This document shows positions 44,928-53,939 of a stretch of 64,000 nucleotides of DNA, one piece after another (position 1 is the first letter of the stretch; every line of letters starts with the position of its first letter). This DNA is from Burkholderiales bacterium Ga0077547. GTDB lineage: Bacteria; Pseudomonadota; Gammaproteobacteria; Burkholderiales; Burkholderiaceae_C. Below the pieces are notes generated by a model. The model searched no databases. It saw only the letters and a program-made list of their open reading frames with translations, and was not told where the DNA came from. Position numbers and translations under genes: made by a program. The stretch lies in the NCBI GenBank assembly GCA_001464195.1, contig LNEY01000007.1, forward strand, positions 1-64,000. The letters are read 5' to 3'.

Positions 44928-45314
44928 ATGCAAGAGCGATTTGAAGATCAGCTTGAGCAGTTCGAGCGGGCGCTGGCAAGGCTGCATGAAGCGTTGGCTG
45001 AGAACGAGACAAATCTCGTCCGCGATGCCCTGATTCAGCGCTTTGAGTTCACTTTCGAGATGGCCTGGCGCTGTCTGCATCGCTTTCTGGAGTCGAAAGG
45101 TGAGCGGCTCGCTCAAAAGGCCTGGGCGGTGTTGCCTGAGGCGTTTCAGTCGAAGCTGATCGATGACGCCGAGGTGTGGGATCAACTGCGTGAGTACCGC
45201 AACCTGACCAGCCACACCTACCAGGAAGCAATGGCGGTGCAGGTGGCTGCCTTCATTCGTGCGCGCGCAGTGGGCGCCTTCGATCGCTTGGCTGAAAAGT
45301 TGCGCACGCTGTGA
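44928..45314 (+). CDS. HEPN toxin-like protein (HepT / HI0074 family)
   Basis: A 128-residue all-helical protein of the nucleotidyltransferase substrate-binding (HI0074, KNTase_C-like) group. The HEPN RNase motif RX4HXY is intact: R91, H96 and Y98 in REYRNLTSHTYQE. In MntA-HepT pairs the HEPN protein is an RNase toxin, and the Tyr of this motif is AMPylated by MntA to silence it. Its partner-type MNT domain is here fused to the next protein (residues 1-102 of Res), which starts inside this gene's stop codon (GTGA overlap). The gene also lies 3 nt after mod. Whether it is toxic is inference; some HI0074 homologues were described only as substrate-binding subunits. Confidence 0.88.
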   Translation: MQERFEDQLEQFERALARLHEALAENETNLVRDALIQRFEFTFEMAWRCLHRFLESKGERLAQKAWAVLPEAFQSKLIDDAEVWDQLREYRNLTSHTYQEAMAVQVAAFIRARAVGAFDRLAEKLRTL

Positions 45315-48300
45315 GTGAAGCTCTGTTCGGCGTCGCACCCACTGCCGTGGCGAAATTGCGCGGCGTCTTCGACACCACGCCGGGGTTGCGCGGTGTGTAT
45401 GTCTTCGGCTCGCGCGCCACAGGTACCGCACGAGTCGAATCCGACATCGATCTTGCTATCGACGCGCCAGAGTGGACGTTCAGCGACCTGGCCAGCCTGA
45501 ACGGACGCATCGAGGCCTTGGGCCTGCTGTATCGCACGGACGTGGTGCTGCTGTCCGACAAGTTGGACGACAAATTTCGATCGCGCATTGAACGGGATCG
45601 CCGCGTGTTCTGGCAGCCAACGCGCGCTGCGGCGCAGACTGGTGCTGTAGGTGGTATCCAACTCAAGCGCTTCCAGACCGATGTGTTGACCCAGTTAGCT
45701 GACTACATCGACGAATTGAAAAAGCACGAGGCACGATCCCGTTCGGCAGCGGCCACGTTGCGGGCGATGGAAGGCATGCATGAAGAAGCGCGCAGCGCAG
45801 CTGATTTCCCGAAGCGCACCTGGGCGGCGCTGAAGCAACGCGGCGCGCTACCCGCGGCCTTTGCTGAGCAACCGTATTCGAGCCGCTGGGCGGGTGATGG
45901 TGATGCGGGTGACAAAAGATCGAGCGCGCTCGACCTGCCGATCCCGAACGTCTGTCTGAAGGTGCCGACCGGCGGCGGCAAGACGCTGCTGGCCGCCGCC
46001 AGCGTGGCGCGGGTGTTCGGCACCTATTTGCAGCGCCACAGCGGGCTCGTGTTGTGGGTCGTGCCCAACGAGGCGATCTACCGGCAGACTATTGCCGCGC
46101 TGCGCGACCCCGACCACCCTTACCGCTCGCTGTTGAACAACGCGGGGGCGGGCCGTGTCAAGGTGCTGGAAAAAACCTCGCCGCTGAACCGCATCGACAC
46201 CGATTCGCATCTGTGCGTGATGGTGCTGATGCTGCAATCGGCGGCGCGCCAGTCGAAGGAGACGCTGCGCTTCTTCCGCGACCGGGGCAATGTTCTGGGC
46301 TTTTTGCCGGGCGAAGACGACATCGAGGCGCATTGGTCCTTGCTGGCGCAGGTGCCTAACCTCGATGTGTATTCGGTGTATGGAGGCAGCGCGCCGCAAG
46401 CCCATGCGCAAAAGGGCAGCATCGTCAAAAGCTCGCTCGGCAACGTGATGCGTCTGCTGCGCCCGATGGTGGTGATCGACGAAGGCCACCACGCCTATTC
46501 CGACACCGCGCTGCGCACGCTCGACGGCTTCAACCCCTGCTTCATGCTGGAGCTGTCGGCGACGCCGCGGATTGGCGGGCGCGTGCGCGGTGTCGATGTC
46601 GCGGGGTCGAACATCCTTTGTGATGTGCGCGGCACCGATCTCGACGAGGCCGAGATGATCAAGCTGCCAATACATGTCGATGTACAGCGTTGGAATGATT
46701 GGCAAAGCTGCCTCACAGCGTCACTGACGCAGCTCGATGCGCTGCAACGCGAGGCCAGCGCGTTGCAGGCCGACACCGCACGCTACATCCGGCCGATCTT
46801 GCTGGTACAGGTGGAGCGCACTGGGGCCGAGCTGCGCGATTCGGGGTTGATTCACGCGGAGGACGCGAAGGCTTATCTGATGCAACTCGGGCTCGCCGAG
46901 CGGCAGATTGCCATCAAGACCTCGGACAAGAACGAGCTGGTGCAGCCCGAGAACATTGACCTGTTATCGCCCACCTGCGAGGTACGCGCCATCATCACCA
47001 AGGCGGCATTGCAGGAAGGCTGGGACTGCCCGTTTGCCTATGTGCTGTGTGCACTCGCTGCCGGCCGTGCCCCGGCGGCGATGACGCAGCTGGTGGGGCG
47101 CATCCTGCGTCTTCCGCACGCGGTGAAGACAGGGCGCGCGGCGCTCGATGCCTGCTATGTGCAGTGCTACGACGCGAACACCGCCGAGGTGGTCAAGGGC
47201 ATCAAGAAGGCCCTGGAAGGTGAGGGCATGGGCGACCTGGCGATACAGGTTAGCCGCGGCAGTGACAGCACTGCTGCGGCACACGCCGTGACGCTGAAAC
47301 GCCGGCCGCAGTTCGCAAAGCTGCGGCTGTTCGTGCCCACCGTCACCTGGGCCGAGCCCGGGGAGCCGCGCCGTGCGCTGGTCTACGACAGCGACGTGCT
47401 GGCTCATCTGGACTGGGCAGCGCTGAATGTGGATGCGTTGGCGCAGGAATGGGCGCCGAATGCGCAAGGCGCCTGGGGCAAGCACCTGGCCATCGACCTG
47501 TCGATCTTGACTCGCAGTCACTCTTTTGCCGACGCGGAAACCGGTCTAAGCGACCTGAAGCTCGACCGCGCACGGCTCGTCCGCGCGTTGATCGACGTGG
47601 CGCCGAACGCCTGGTGGGTGTGGGGCTGGGTCGATGCTGTACTGGTGCGGCTGCGCGAGCAAGGCTATGACGAGCGGGTGCTGGCGGCTTCGAGCGCGTC
47701 GCTGGTCGAGCGCTTACGCATCGACATCGAGGCAGAGCGCGACCGACTGGCGCAGGCAGTGTTCGAGGGGTTCGTGCAGCAAGGGCGCATTGAATTCCGC
47801 CTGCGCGCCGACGGCACCGACCATGAATTGCCGATGGATGCAGCGCTGGCAGTGACCGGCGCGCTGCCGCACGAATTGCAGCGCGCCGACGGGCGTGCAG
47901 TACAAAAAAGCCTGCTGGAGCCCGCACTGCACACACCCGACATCAACCAGTTCGAGGCGCAGTTTGCCGGCTACCTGGATGAGAAATCTGCCTTGCGTTG
48001 GTGGCACCGCAACGTCGCCAAGACGCAGTACGGCTTGCAGGGCTGGAAGCGCCACAAGGTGTACCCCGACTTCGTATTCGGTTTGTTGCAAGAGGGCGGC
48101 AGGTCGCGCACGGTGGTCATGGAAACCAAAGGCCTGCACCTGCAGGGATCGACGGACACCGACTACAAGCGTGTGCTCCTTGACCGCTTAAGTGCGGCGT
48201 TCAGCGACGAGCGGTTCACTGTCGTTGGAGAACTGGAACTGACTCACACTGACCGCGCGGATGTGGTGTGCGATCTGGTCTTCGATCACGGTTGGAAGGG

Positions 48301-48382
48301 CAGCGTCGAACAGCGGTATTTCAATGCCCCGATACTTCCACCCCGCGCAGGGCCCGATGACGCCATCGCCGAATGCCGATGA
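45311..48382 (+). CDS. Fusion: MNT nucleotidyltransferase + type III restriction enzyme Res subunit
   Basis: A 1023-residue two-part protein. Residues 1-102 are an MntA/HI0073-type minimal nucleotidyltransferase with GSX10DXD intact (G33, S34, D45, D47) and a likely third acid D77 (YRTDVVLL), ending RIERDRRVFW like free MNT proteins. A short linker (103-114) leads to GGIQLKRFQTDVL, the normal N-terminus of Res. Res then has Walker A VPTGGGKT (218-225), DEGHH (390-394), ELSATPR (414-420) and a PD-(D/E)XK nuclease (D920, E938, K940 in METKG). No stop or credible internal start separates the halves. GTG start overlaps the HEPN gene by 4 nt. Confidence 0.92.
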   Translation: MSEALFGVAPTAVAKLRGVFDTTPGLRGVYVFGSRATGTARVESDIDLAIDAPEWTFSDLASLNGRIEALGLLYRTDVVLLSDKLDDKFRSRIERDRRVFWQPTRAAAQTGAVGGIQLKRFQTDVLTQLADYIDELKKHEARSRSAAATLRAMEGMHEEARSAADFPKRTWAALKQRGALPAAFAEQPYSSRWAGDGDAGDKRSSALDLPIPNVCLKVPTGGGKTLLAAASVARVFGTYLQRHSGLVLWVVPNEAIYRQTIAALRDPDHPYRSLLNNAGAGRVKVLEKTSPLNRIDTDSHLCVMVLMLQSAARQSKETLRFFRDRGNVLGFLPGEDDIEAHWSLLAQVPNLDVYSVYGGSAPQAHAQKGSIVKSSLGNVMRLLRPMVVIDEGHHAYSDTALRTLDGFNPCFMLELSATPRIGGRVRGVDVAGSNILCDVRGTDLDEAEMIKLPIHVDVQRWNDWQSCLTASLTQLDALQREASALQADTARYIRPILLVQVERTGAELRDSGLIHAEDAKAYLMQLGLAERQIAIKTSDKNELVQPENIDLLSPTCEVRAIITKAALQEGWDCPFAYVLCALAAGRAPAAMTQLVGRILRLPHAVKTGRAALDACYVQCYDANTAEVVKGIKKALEGEGMGDLAIQVSRGSDSTAAAHAVTLKRRPQFAKLRLFVPTVTWAEPGEPRRALVYDSDVLAHLDWAALNVDALAQEWAPNAQGAWGKHLAIDLSILTRSHSFADAETGLSDLKLDRARLVRALIDVAPNAWWVWGWVDAVLVRLREQGYDERVLAASSASLVERLRIDIEAERDRLAQAVFEGFVQQGRIEFRLRADGTDHELPMDAALAVTGALPHELQRADGRAVQKSLLEPALHTPDINQFEAQFAGYLDEKSALRWWHRNVAKTQYGLQGWKRHKVYPDFVFGLLQEGGRSRTVVMETKGLHLQGSTDTDYKRVLLDRLSAAFSDERFTVVGELELTHTDRADVVCDLVFDHGWKGSVEQRYFNAPILPPRAGPDDAIAECR

Positions 48383-48401
48383 TTTGCACGATTGAAAGCT
48401 G

Positions 48402-49592
48402 ATGATGAAGCGCCTGAAGTTGGGGTGGGTGGTGGGGTTGGTGGTGTTGTTGCTCGTTGCCGGTTTCGTGGCCCGCACGCTGCATGCGCGATCCCAGGCG
48501 CAGGCCGAAGCCGCGGCGCCAGCGAAGCCAGCGCAAGCCATGGAACTCAACGCCAGCGACATCGTGTTCGCCCGCGTGCAGCCGTTCAATCGCACGCTGC
48601 AGATCTCTGGCAGCCTGAAGGCGGTGGACAGCGCGGTGGTGCGCGCCAAGGTGGCCGCTGAACTGAAGACACTGACGGTGCGCGAAGGCGACACCGTCAC
48701 GGCAGGGCAAACGATCGGCCAACTCGACACGCTGGAAGTCGATTTGCGCGTGCAGCAGGCCGACCAGAACGCGGCCTCGGCCAAGGCGCAGTGGGACATC
48801 GCACAGCGTGCGCTGAACAACAACCGGGCGCTGGTGGCGCAGGGCTTCATTTCGGCCACGGGGCTGGAAACCTCGATCTCCAACGAAGCGGCGGCACGTG
48901 CCACCTACGAGGCCGCACTGGCGGCAGTGAACCTCGCCCGCAAGGCGCGCACCGACGCGCGCCTGGTGAGCCCGATCTCGGGCCTGGTTTCGCAGCGGCT
49001 GGTCCAGCCCGGCGAGCGGGTGGCGGTCGATGCGAGGCTGGTCGAGATCGTCGATCTCTCGCGCATCGAACTGGAGGCGGCGGTCGCGCCTGAGGACATC
49101 GGCCAGGTGGCCGTTGGCCAGACAGCCCGCCTGGCCGCCGAAGGCCTGGACGGACCGGTGACGGCACAGGTGGTGCGCATCAATCCGAGCACCCAGGCCG
49201 GCACGCGGGCGGTGCTGGTGTATCTGCGCCTCGATCCGCGCCCGAATCTGCGGCAGGGCCTGTTTCTGACCGGCGCGATTGATCTGAGCACCACCAGCGC
49301 GTTGACGGTGCCGCTGTCGGCAGTGCGTGTCGATCAGGCGCAGCCGTATGTGCTGGCGGTGGTCGGCGACCGCGTCGAGCGACGCAAGGTGACGCTGGGC
49401 CAGCGCGGCGAATTGCCGATCGATGGTCGCATCGAGTCGGTGGTCGAGTTGAGCAGTGGTGTCACCGACGGCACGGTGCTGCTGCGCGGTTCGGCGGGTG
49501 CGTTGCGTGACGGGACGCAGGTGCGGGTGCTCGGGTCTGCGGCATCGGCATCGGCAGCGTCTGCGCCTGCTTCGAGTGCTGACAGGCCCTAG
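48402..49592 (+). CDS. RND efflux periplasmic adaptor (membrane fusion protein)
   Basis: A 396-residue AcrA/MexA-type adaptor. The N-terminal TM or uncleaved signal is at about 9-25. Lipoyl halves (RAKVAAELKTLTVREGDTV and DARLVSPISGLVSQRLVQPG) flank an alpha-hairpin, and a beta-barrel and membrane-proximal domain follow (RLDPRPNLRQGLFLTGAI). It links the inner-membrane pump to an outer-membrane channel. It ends 2 nt before the RND pump start. No acylatable cysteine is seen, so it is not a lipoprotein. A C-terminal Ala/Ser-rich tail follows. The substrate is unknown. It starts 19 nt after the Res stop, so readthrough from the restriction locus is possible. Confidence 0.92.
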   Translation: MMKRLKLGWVVGLVVLLLVAGFVARTLHARSQAQAEAAAPAKPAQAMELNASDIVFARVQPFNRTLQISGSLKAVDSAVVRAKVAAELKTLTVREGDTVTAGQTIGQLDTLEVDLRVQQADQNAASAKAQWDIAQRALNNNRALVAQGFISATGLETSISNEAAARATYEAALAAVNLARKARTDARLVSPISGLVSQRLVQPGERVAVDARLVEIVDLSRIELEAAVAPEDIGQVAVGQTARLAAEGLDGPVTAQVVRINPSTQAGTRAVLVYLRLDPRPNLRQGLFLTGAIDLSTTSALTVPLSAVRVDQAQPYVLAVVGDRVERRKVTLGQRGELPIDGRIESVVELSSGVTDGTVLLRGSAGALRDGTQVRVLGSAASASAASAPASSADRP

Positions 49593-49594
49593 CG

Positions 49595-52500
49595 ATGTGG
49601 TTCACCCGCGTCTCGATCGGCAACCCGGTGATGGCCACGATGGCCATGTTGGCCTTCGTGGTGCTCGGGCTTTTCAGCTATCAACGCTTGTCGGTGGATC
49701 AGTTCCCGAACATCGATTTCCCGACGGTCGTGGTGCAGCTCGACTACCCCGGCGCCTCGCCCGAGATTGTCGAGACCGAGGTCACGAAGAAGGTCGAAGA
49801 GGCGGTCAATACCGTGGCGGGCATCAGCTCGCTGTATTCGCGTTCGTATGAAGGCAATTCGATCGTCATCATCGAGTTCAACCTGAATGTCGATGGCCGC
49901 AAGGCGGCCGAAGACGTACGCGAGAAAGTGGCCGCGTTGCGCCCGAGCCTGCGTGACGAGGTCAAGGAGCCGCGGGTCTCGCGCTTTGATCCGGCGAGCA
50001 CACCGATCTTCAATTTGGCGGTCTTGTCGCCGAGCGGACAACACAGTCCCCAGGAGCTGACCACCTGGGCCACGCAGGTGCTGCAAAAGCGCCTGGAGAA
50101 CGTGCGGGGCGTCGGCTCGGTGAGCGTGGTGGGCGGCGTGTCGAGGCAGATCAACCTGTACTTGAAGCCTGCTGCGATGGAGGCGATGGGCGTCAGCGTC
50201 GACAACGTCATCAACGCAGTGCGCAGCGAGAACCAGGAACTGCCGATGGGCGCCATCCGCTCTGCGGAGCAGGAGCGTGTGGTGCAGATCAACGCACGCT
50301 TGAAACGGCCGGAAGAGTTTCGCGAGATCGTCGTCGCTCGCCGTGGTGCCGCCACACCTGGCACGGGCAATGCCACCGTCAGCGGCGGCTCGCCAGTCAA
50401 GCTGTGGCAGGTCGCCGATGTGGTCGACGGCCCGCAGGAAGTGGAAAGCCTGGCGCTTTACAGCGGCCAGCGCACGGTGCTGCTGTCGGTGCTGAAGTCG
50501 CAGGGCGAGAACACCATCGAGGTGGTCGACGGCCTGCGCAAGGCCATCGACGCGGCCGCGCCGGTGACGCCGCCCGGCGTGGTCGTCGAGATCAATCGCG
50601 ACAACTCCCGATCGATCCGTGTGGCCGTGGCGAACGTCAAGCACACCCTGATCGAGGGCGCTGCGCTCACCATCCTGATCGTTTTCCTGTTCCTCAACTC
50701 CTGGCGCAGCACGGTCATCACCGGCCTGACGCTGCCGATTGCGCTGATCGGCACCTTCGGCTTCATGTACACCTTCGGCTTCACCATCAACAGCATCACG
50801 ATGATGGCGTTGAGCCTCTGCGTGGGGCTGCTGATCGACGATGCGATCGTGGTGCGCGAGAACATCGTGCGCCATGTGCAGATGGGCAAGAGTGCGCACC
50901 AGGCCGCGTTGGACGGAACCCAGGAGATAGGCCTCGCGGTGATGGCCACCACCTTGTCCATCGTCGCGGTGTTCCTGCCGATCGGCTTCATGGGCGGCAT
51001 CGTTGGCAAGTTTTTCCACGAGTTCGGCTTGACGATCGTGGCGGCGGTGCTGATCTCGATGTTCGTCAGCTTCACGCTCGACCCGATGCTCTCCAGCATC
51101 TGGAACGACCCGCAAGCGGCTCACCGCACCGGCACACCGCGCGCAACCACCAGCCTGTACGACCGCACGCTGGGTCGCGTCACCGGGGTGTTCGAGCGCT
51201 TCACGGTGTGGCTGGGTCACGGCTACCAGTCCATCCTGGGCTGGTCGCTTCGACATCGGCTGTCGACGTTGGCGATCGCGGTGGCCACGTTTGGAGGCAG
51301 TTTCCTGCTGATTCCGGTGCTCGGCGCCGAGTTCGTGCCGAAGGCGGATTTCTCGGAGACGACGGTCAACTTCTACACGCCGGTCGGTTCGTCGCTCGAA
51401 GTGACCGAAGCCCGAGCCAAGCAGGTCGATCTGGCGCTGCGCGAGTTGCCCGAGGTGAAGTACACCGTCACCACCATCAACAGCGGTACGGCCGCAGGCA
51501 AGATTTACGGCTCGACCTATGTGCGCCTGGTCGATCGCGATCTGCGCCAACGCGGGTTGGAGCAGATGACCGTGCCGATGCGCGAGCGCCTGGCCCGCAT
51601 CCCGGGCATCACGGTCACCAACATCGGCTCACCCGATCTGGGCGGCGGCAAGAGCTTGCAGTTCTCCATACAGGGCAGCGATCTGGGCGAACTGGAGAGG
51701 CTGTCGAAGGTGATCACCGAGCAACTGAATCAGGTGCCGGGGCTGGTCGATCTGGACAGCACCTTGAAGCCGGACAAGCCGACCGTCGCGATCGACGTGA
51801 AGCGTGAAGCAGCGTCCGACCTGGGGCTCAACGTCAACACGCTGGCCACCACGCTGCGGTCGCTGGTGGCCGGCACGACGGTGGGCAACTGGCGCGCGCC
51901 CGATGGCGAGAACTACGACGTCATCGTGCGGCTGACGCCGGACAGCCGCGGTTCGCTGGCCGACCTGGAGCGCCTGCCGGTGCCGGTGGTTGCGGGTGCC
52001 GATGGGCTGCCGCGCATCGTGCGGTTGTCGCAGGTGGCTGATGTCACGGCCTCCACCGGACCGAACCAGATCAACCGGCGCGACCTGAACCGCGAGATCA
52101 ACATGGATGCGAACGCCTACGGCCGCAGCGCCGGCGATGTGTCGGCCGACATCCGCCGCATCCTCGACAGCGTCGCCTGGCCGCCTGGCTACCGCTACAG
52201 CTTTGGTGGCAGCACCAAGAACATGTCCGAGTCGTTCAGCTACGCCATCGGTGCGCTGGGCCTCGCGGTGGTGTTCATCTACATGATCCTGGCCAGCCAG
52301 TTCCGCAGCTTCCTGCAACCACTGGCGCTGATGACTTCGCTGCCGCTCACGCTGATCGGCGTGGTGCTCACACTGTTGATGTTCGGCTCGACTTTGAACA
52401 TGTTCAGCATCATCGGCATCGTGATGCTGATGGGCCTGGTGACCAAGAACGCGATCCTGCTGATCGACTTCGCGATCCGTGCCCGCGATGGCACCGTGCC

Positions 52501-52813
52501 GGGTGAGGTGGCGATGGACCGCGAAAGCGCCTTGCTGCTGGCGGCGCGCGTGCGTTTGCGCCCCATCCTGATGACGACGCTGGCGATGATCTTCGGCATG
52601 GTGCCGCTGGCCTTTGCGCTGTCGGAAGGTGCGGAGCAGCGCGCGCCGATGGGTCAGGCGGTGATTGGCGGCGTGATCGCCTCGTCGTTGCTCACGCTGG
52701 TGGTGGTGCCGGTGGTCTACTGCTATCTGGACGATTTGTCGGCGTGGGCGAAGCAGCGTTGGTCGCGTCGTCATCACCCCGTCGTCGCGCCGCCGCTGAT
52801 CGTGGGCAAATAA
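49595..52813 (+). CDS. RND multidrug-type efflux pump, HAE1 family
   Basis: A 1072-residue AcrB-like proton-driven pump with 12 TM helices: one N-terminal, two blocks (about 345-550 and 880-1040), and two large periplasmic loops. It starts MWFTRVSIGNPVMATMAMLA. The N-terminal signature is FPTVVVQLDYPGASPEIVET, and the family motif GLLIDDAIVVRENIVRH in TM4 carries the proton-relay DD pair. The C-terminal repeat of the motif is LMGLVTKNAILLIDFA. Length and features are typical of HAE-type pumps; drug specificity cannot be read. It forms one operon with the adaptor upstream, and probably works with the TolC-type channel at 53940. Confidence 0.94.
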   Translation: MWFTRVSIGNPVMATMAMLAFVVLGLFSYQRLSVDQFPNIDFPTVVVQLDYPGASPEIVETEVTKKVEEAVNTVAGISSLYSRSYEGNSIVIIEFNLNVDGRKAAEDVREKVAALRPSLRDEVKEPRVSRFDPASTPIFNLAVLSPSGQHSPQELTTWATQVLQKRLENVRGVGSVSVVGGVSRQINLYLKPAAMEAMGVSVDNVINAVRSENQELPMGAIRSAEQERVVQINARLKRPEEFREIVVARRGAATPGTGNATVSGGSPVKLWQVADVVDGPQEVESLALYSGQRTVLLSVLKSQGENTIEVVDGLRKAIDAAAPVTPPGVVVEINRDNSRSIRVAVANVKHTLIEGAALTILIVFLFLNSWRSTVITGLTLPIALIGTFGFMYTFGFTINSITMMALSLCVGLLIDDAIVVRENIVRHVQMGKSAHQAALDGTQEIGLAVMATTLSIVAVFLPIGFMGGIVGKFFHEFGLTIVAAVLISMFVSFTLDPMLSSIWNDPQAAHRTGTPRATTSLYDRTLGRVTGVFERFTVWLGHGYQSILGWSLRHRLSTLAIAVATFGGSFLLIPVLGAEFVPKADFSETTVNFYTPVGSSLEVTEARAKQVDLALRELPEVKYTVTTINSGTAAGKIYGSTYVRLVDRDLRQRGLEQMTVPMRERLARIPGITVTNIGSPDLGGGKSLQFSIQGSDLGELERLSKVITEQLNQVPGLVDLDSTLKPDKPTVAIDVKREAASDLGLNVNTLATTLRSLVAGTTVGNWRAPDGENYDVIVRLTPDSRGSLADLERLPVPVVAGADGLPRIVRLSQVADVTASTGPNQINRRDLNREINMDANAYGRSAGDVSADIRRILDSVAWPPGYRYSFGGSTKNMSESFSYAIGALGLAVVFIYMILASQFRSFLQPLALMTSLPLTLIGVVLTLLMFGSTLNMFSIIGIVMLMGLVTKNAILLIDFAIRARDGTVPGEVAMDRESALLLAARVRLRPILMTTLAMIFGMVPLAFALSEGAEQRAPMGQAVIGGVIASSLLTLVVVPVVYCYLDDLSAWAKQRWSRRHHPVVAPPLIVGK

Positions 52814-52879
52814 ACTACGCAGCGGCAAACCAACCGTCGCCGCTCCGCTTCAACCTCACTGCCTCCAGACCCGACATCC

Positions 52880-53563
52880 ATGGACATCGAACACGCCCGC
52901 TTCAACATGATCGAGCAACAGATCCGGCCCTGGGATGTGCTCGATGCCGAGGTGCTGACGCTGCTTGCGGTGGTCCGCCGCGAAGATTTCCTGCCACCGG
53001 CTTCGCGCTCGATGGCCTTTGTCGATACGGAGGTGGTGCTACCCACTTCCACCGGTCCCGCGCAATCGATGCTGGCGCCAAAGGTCGAGGCACGGCTGCT
53101 GCAAGAACTGGATGTCGGCAAGCACGAGCGCGTTCTCGAGGTGGGCGCCGGCTCAGGCTTCATGGCCGCCTTGCTGGGGCACCGGGCACAGCAGGTCCTG
53201 AGTCTGGAGATCGATGCCGATCTCGCCGCGTTCGCCTCCGCCAATCTGCGCCGTAGCGGGGCCGCGAATGTCACCGTGCGCTGCGCCGATGGCGCCAAGG
53301 GCAGCCCCGGCGAAGGCCCCTTCGATGTGATCGTGCTGTCTGGCTCCGTGCCCCAGGTGCCGCAGGTGCTGCTGGATCAGTTGAAGCCCGGCGGCCGACT
53401 GGTGGCGATCGTCGGGCAGCTGCCGATCATGCAGGCGGTGCTGTACACCCGCAGCCTGGCCGGTGGTGGCGGTGAGCGCAGCGCCATCAGCAGCGTCGAA
53501 CTGTTCGACACCGTGGCGCCGCGGCTGCGCGGTTTCGACGAGCCCAGCCGGTTCCATTTCTGA
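52880..53563 (+). CDS. pcm: Protein-L-isoaspartate O-methyltransferase-like
   Basis: A 227-residue SAM-dependent methyltransferase of the PCMT family, which starts repair of isoaspartyl residues. It begins MDIEHARFNMIEQQIRPWDV, the usual betaproteobacterial form. SAM motif I is VLEVGAGSGFMAALLGHRA, and post-motifs include VIVLSGSVPQVPQVLL and QLKPGGRLVAIVG. The active-site loop is less like E. coli Pcm: the GYGQTISQP-type stretch reads LPTSTGPAQSMLAP, so enzymatic repair activity is not certain. It ends overlapping the rhodanese ATG by 1 nt. pcm-rhodanese-tolC is a stable order in Burkholderiales. Confidence 0.85.
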   Translation: MDIEHARFNMIEQQIRPWDVLDAEVLTLLAVVRREDFLPPASRSMAFVDTEVVLPTSTGPAQSMLAPKVEARLLQELDVGKHERVLEVGAGSGFMAALLGHRAQQVLSLEIDADLAAFASANLRRSGAANVTVRCADGAKGSPGEGPFDVIVLSGSVPQVPQVLLDQLKPGGRLVAIVGQLPIMQAVLYTRSLAGGGGERSAISSVELFDTVAPRLRGFDEPSRFHF

Positions 53564-53916
53564 TGCAGCACATCGGCGCGCGTGATTTCGCAGCCCTGCT
53601 CGTCGGCGACGGGGCAACCCAGCCCGCTTCTTCGCGGCCGCTGCTGCTGGATGTGCGCGAACCGTGGGAATTCGAGCTGGCCTCGCTGCACGCCGACGGC
53701 CTCGAGACCATCAACCTGCCGATGAGCCAGATCGCCGAGCGGGTCGCGGAGCTCGACCCGTCGCGTCCCACGGTGTGCCTGTGTCACCACGGCATGCGCA
53801 GCGCGCAGGTGGCCGCGTTCCTGGAGCAGCGCCACGGCTTCACCTCGGTCACCAATTTCACCGGCGGCATCGACGCCTGGTCGTTGGAGGTCGATGCGGG
53901 TGTGCCGCGGTACTGA
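53563..53916 (+). CDS. Single-domain rhodanese-like sulfurtransferase
   Basis: A 117-residue rhodanese. The active-site loop is C74-HHGMRS (VCLCHHGMRSAQVAAFLEQ), preceded by LLLDVREPWEFELASL and followed by GGIDAWSLEVD, all canonical. It transfers sulfane sulfur to a thiol acceptor that cannot be identified from sequence. It is translationally coupled to pcm (TGATG) and lies 23 nt before the outer-membrane channel gene, which suggests the three share a transcript. Confidence 0.93.
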   Translation: MQHIGARDFAALLVGDGATQPASSRPLLLDVREPWEFELASLHADGLETINLPMSQIAERVAELDPSRPTVCLCHHGMRSAQVAAFLEQRHGFTSVTNFTGGIDAWSLEVDAGVPRY

Positions 53917-53939
53917 GCGCCGCGCTTGAGGGAAACCCG

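Noticed and set aside
45602-45680. Independent Res gene starting downstream of the MNT domain
   Set aside because: No ATG, GTG or TTG in frame with a ribosome binding site lies at the Res boundary; the open frame is continuous.
49589-51550. Long minus-strand frame opposite the RND pump
   Set aside because: No domain, strongly biased composition; the pump is unbroken on the plus strand.
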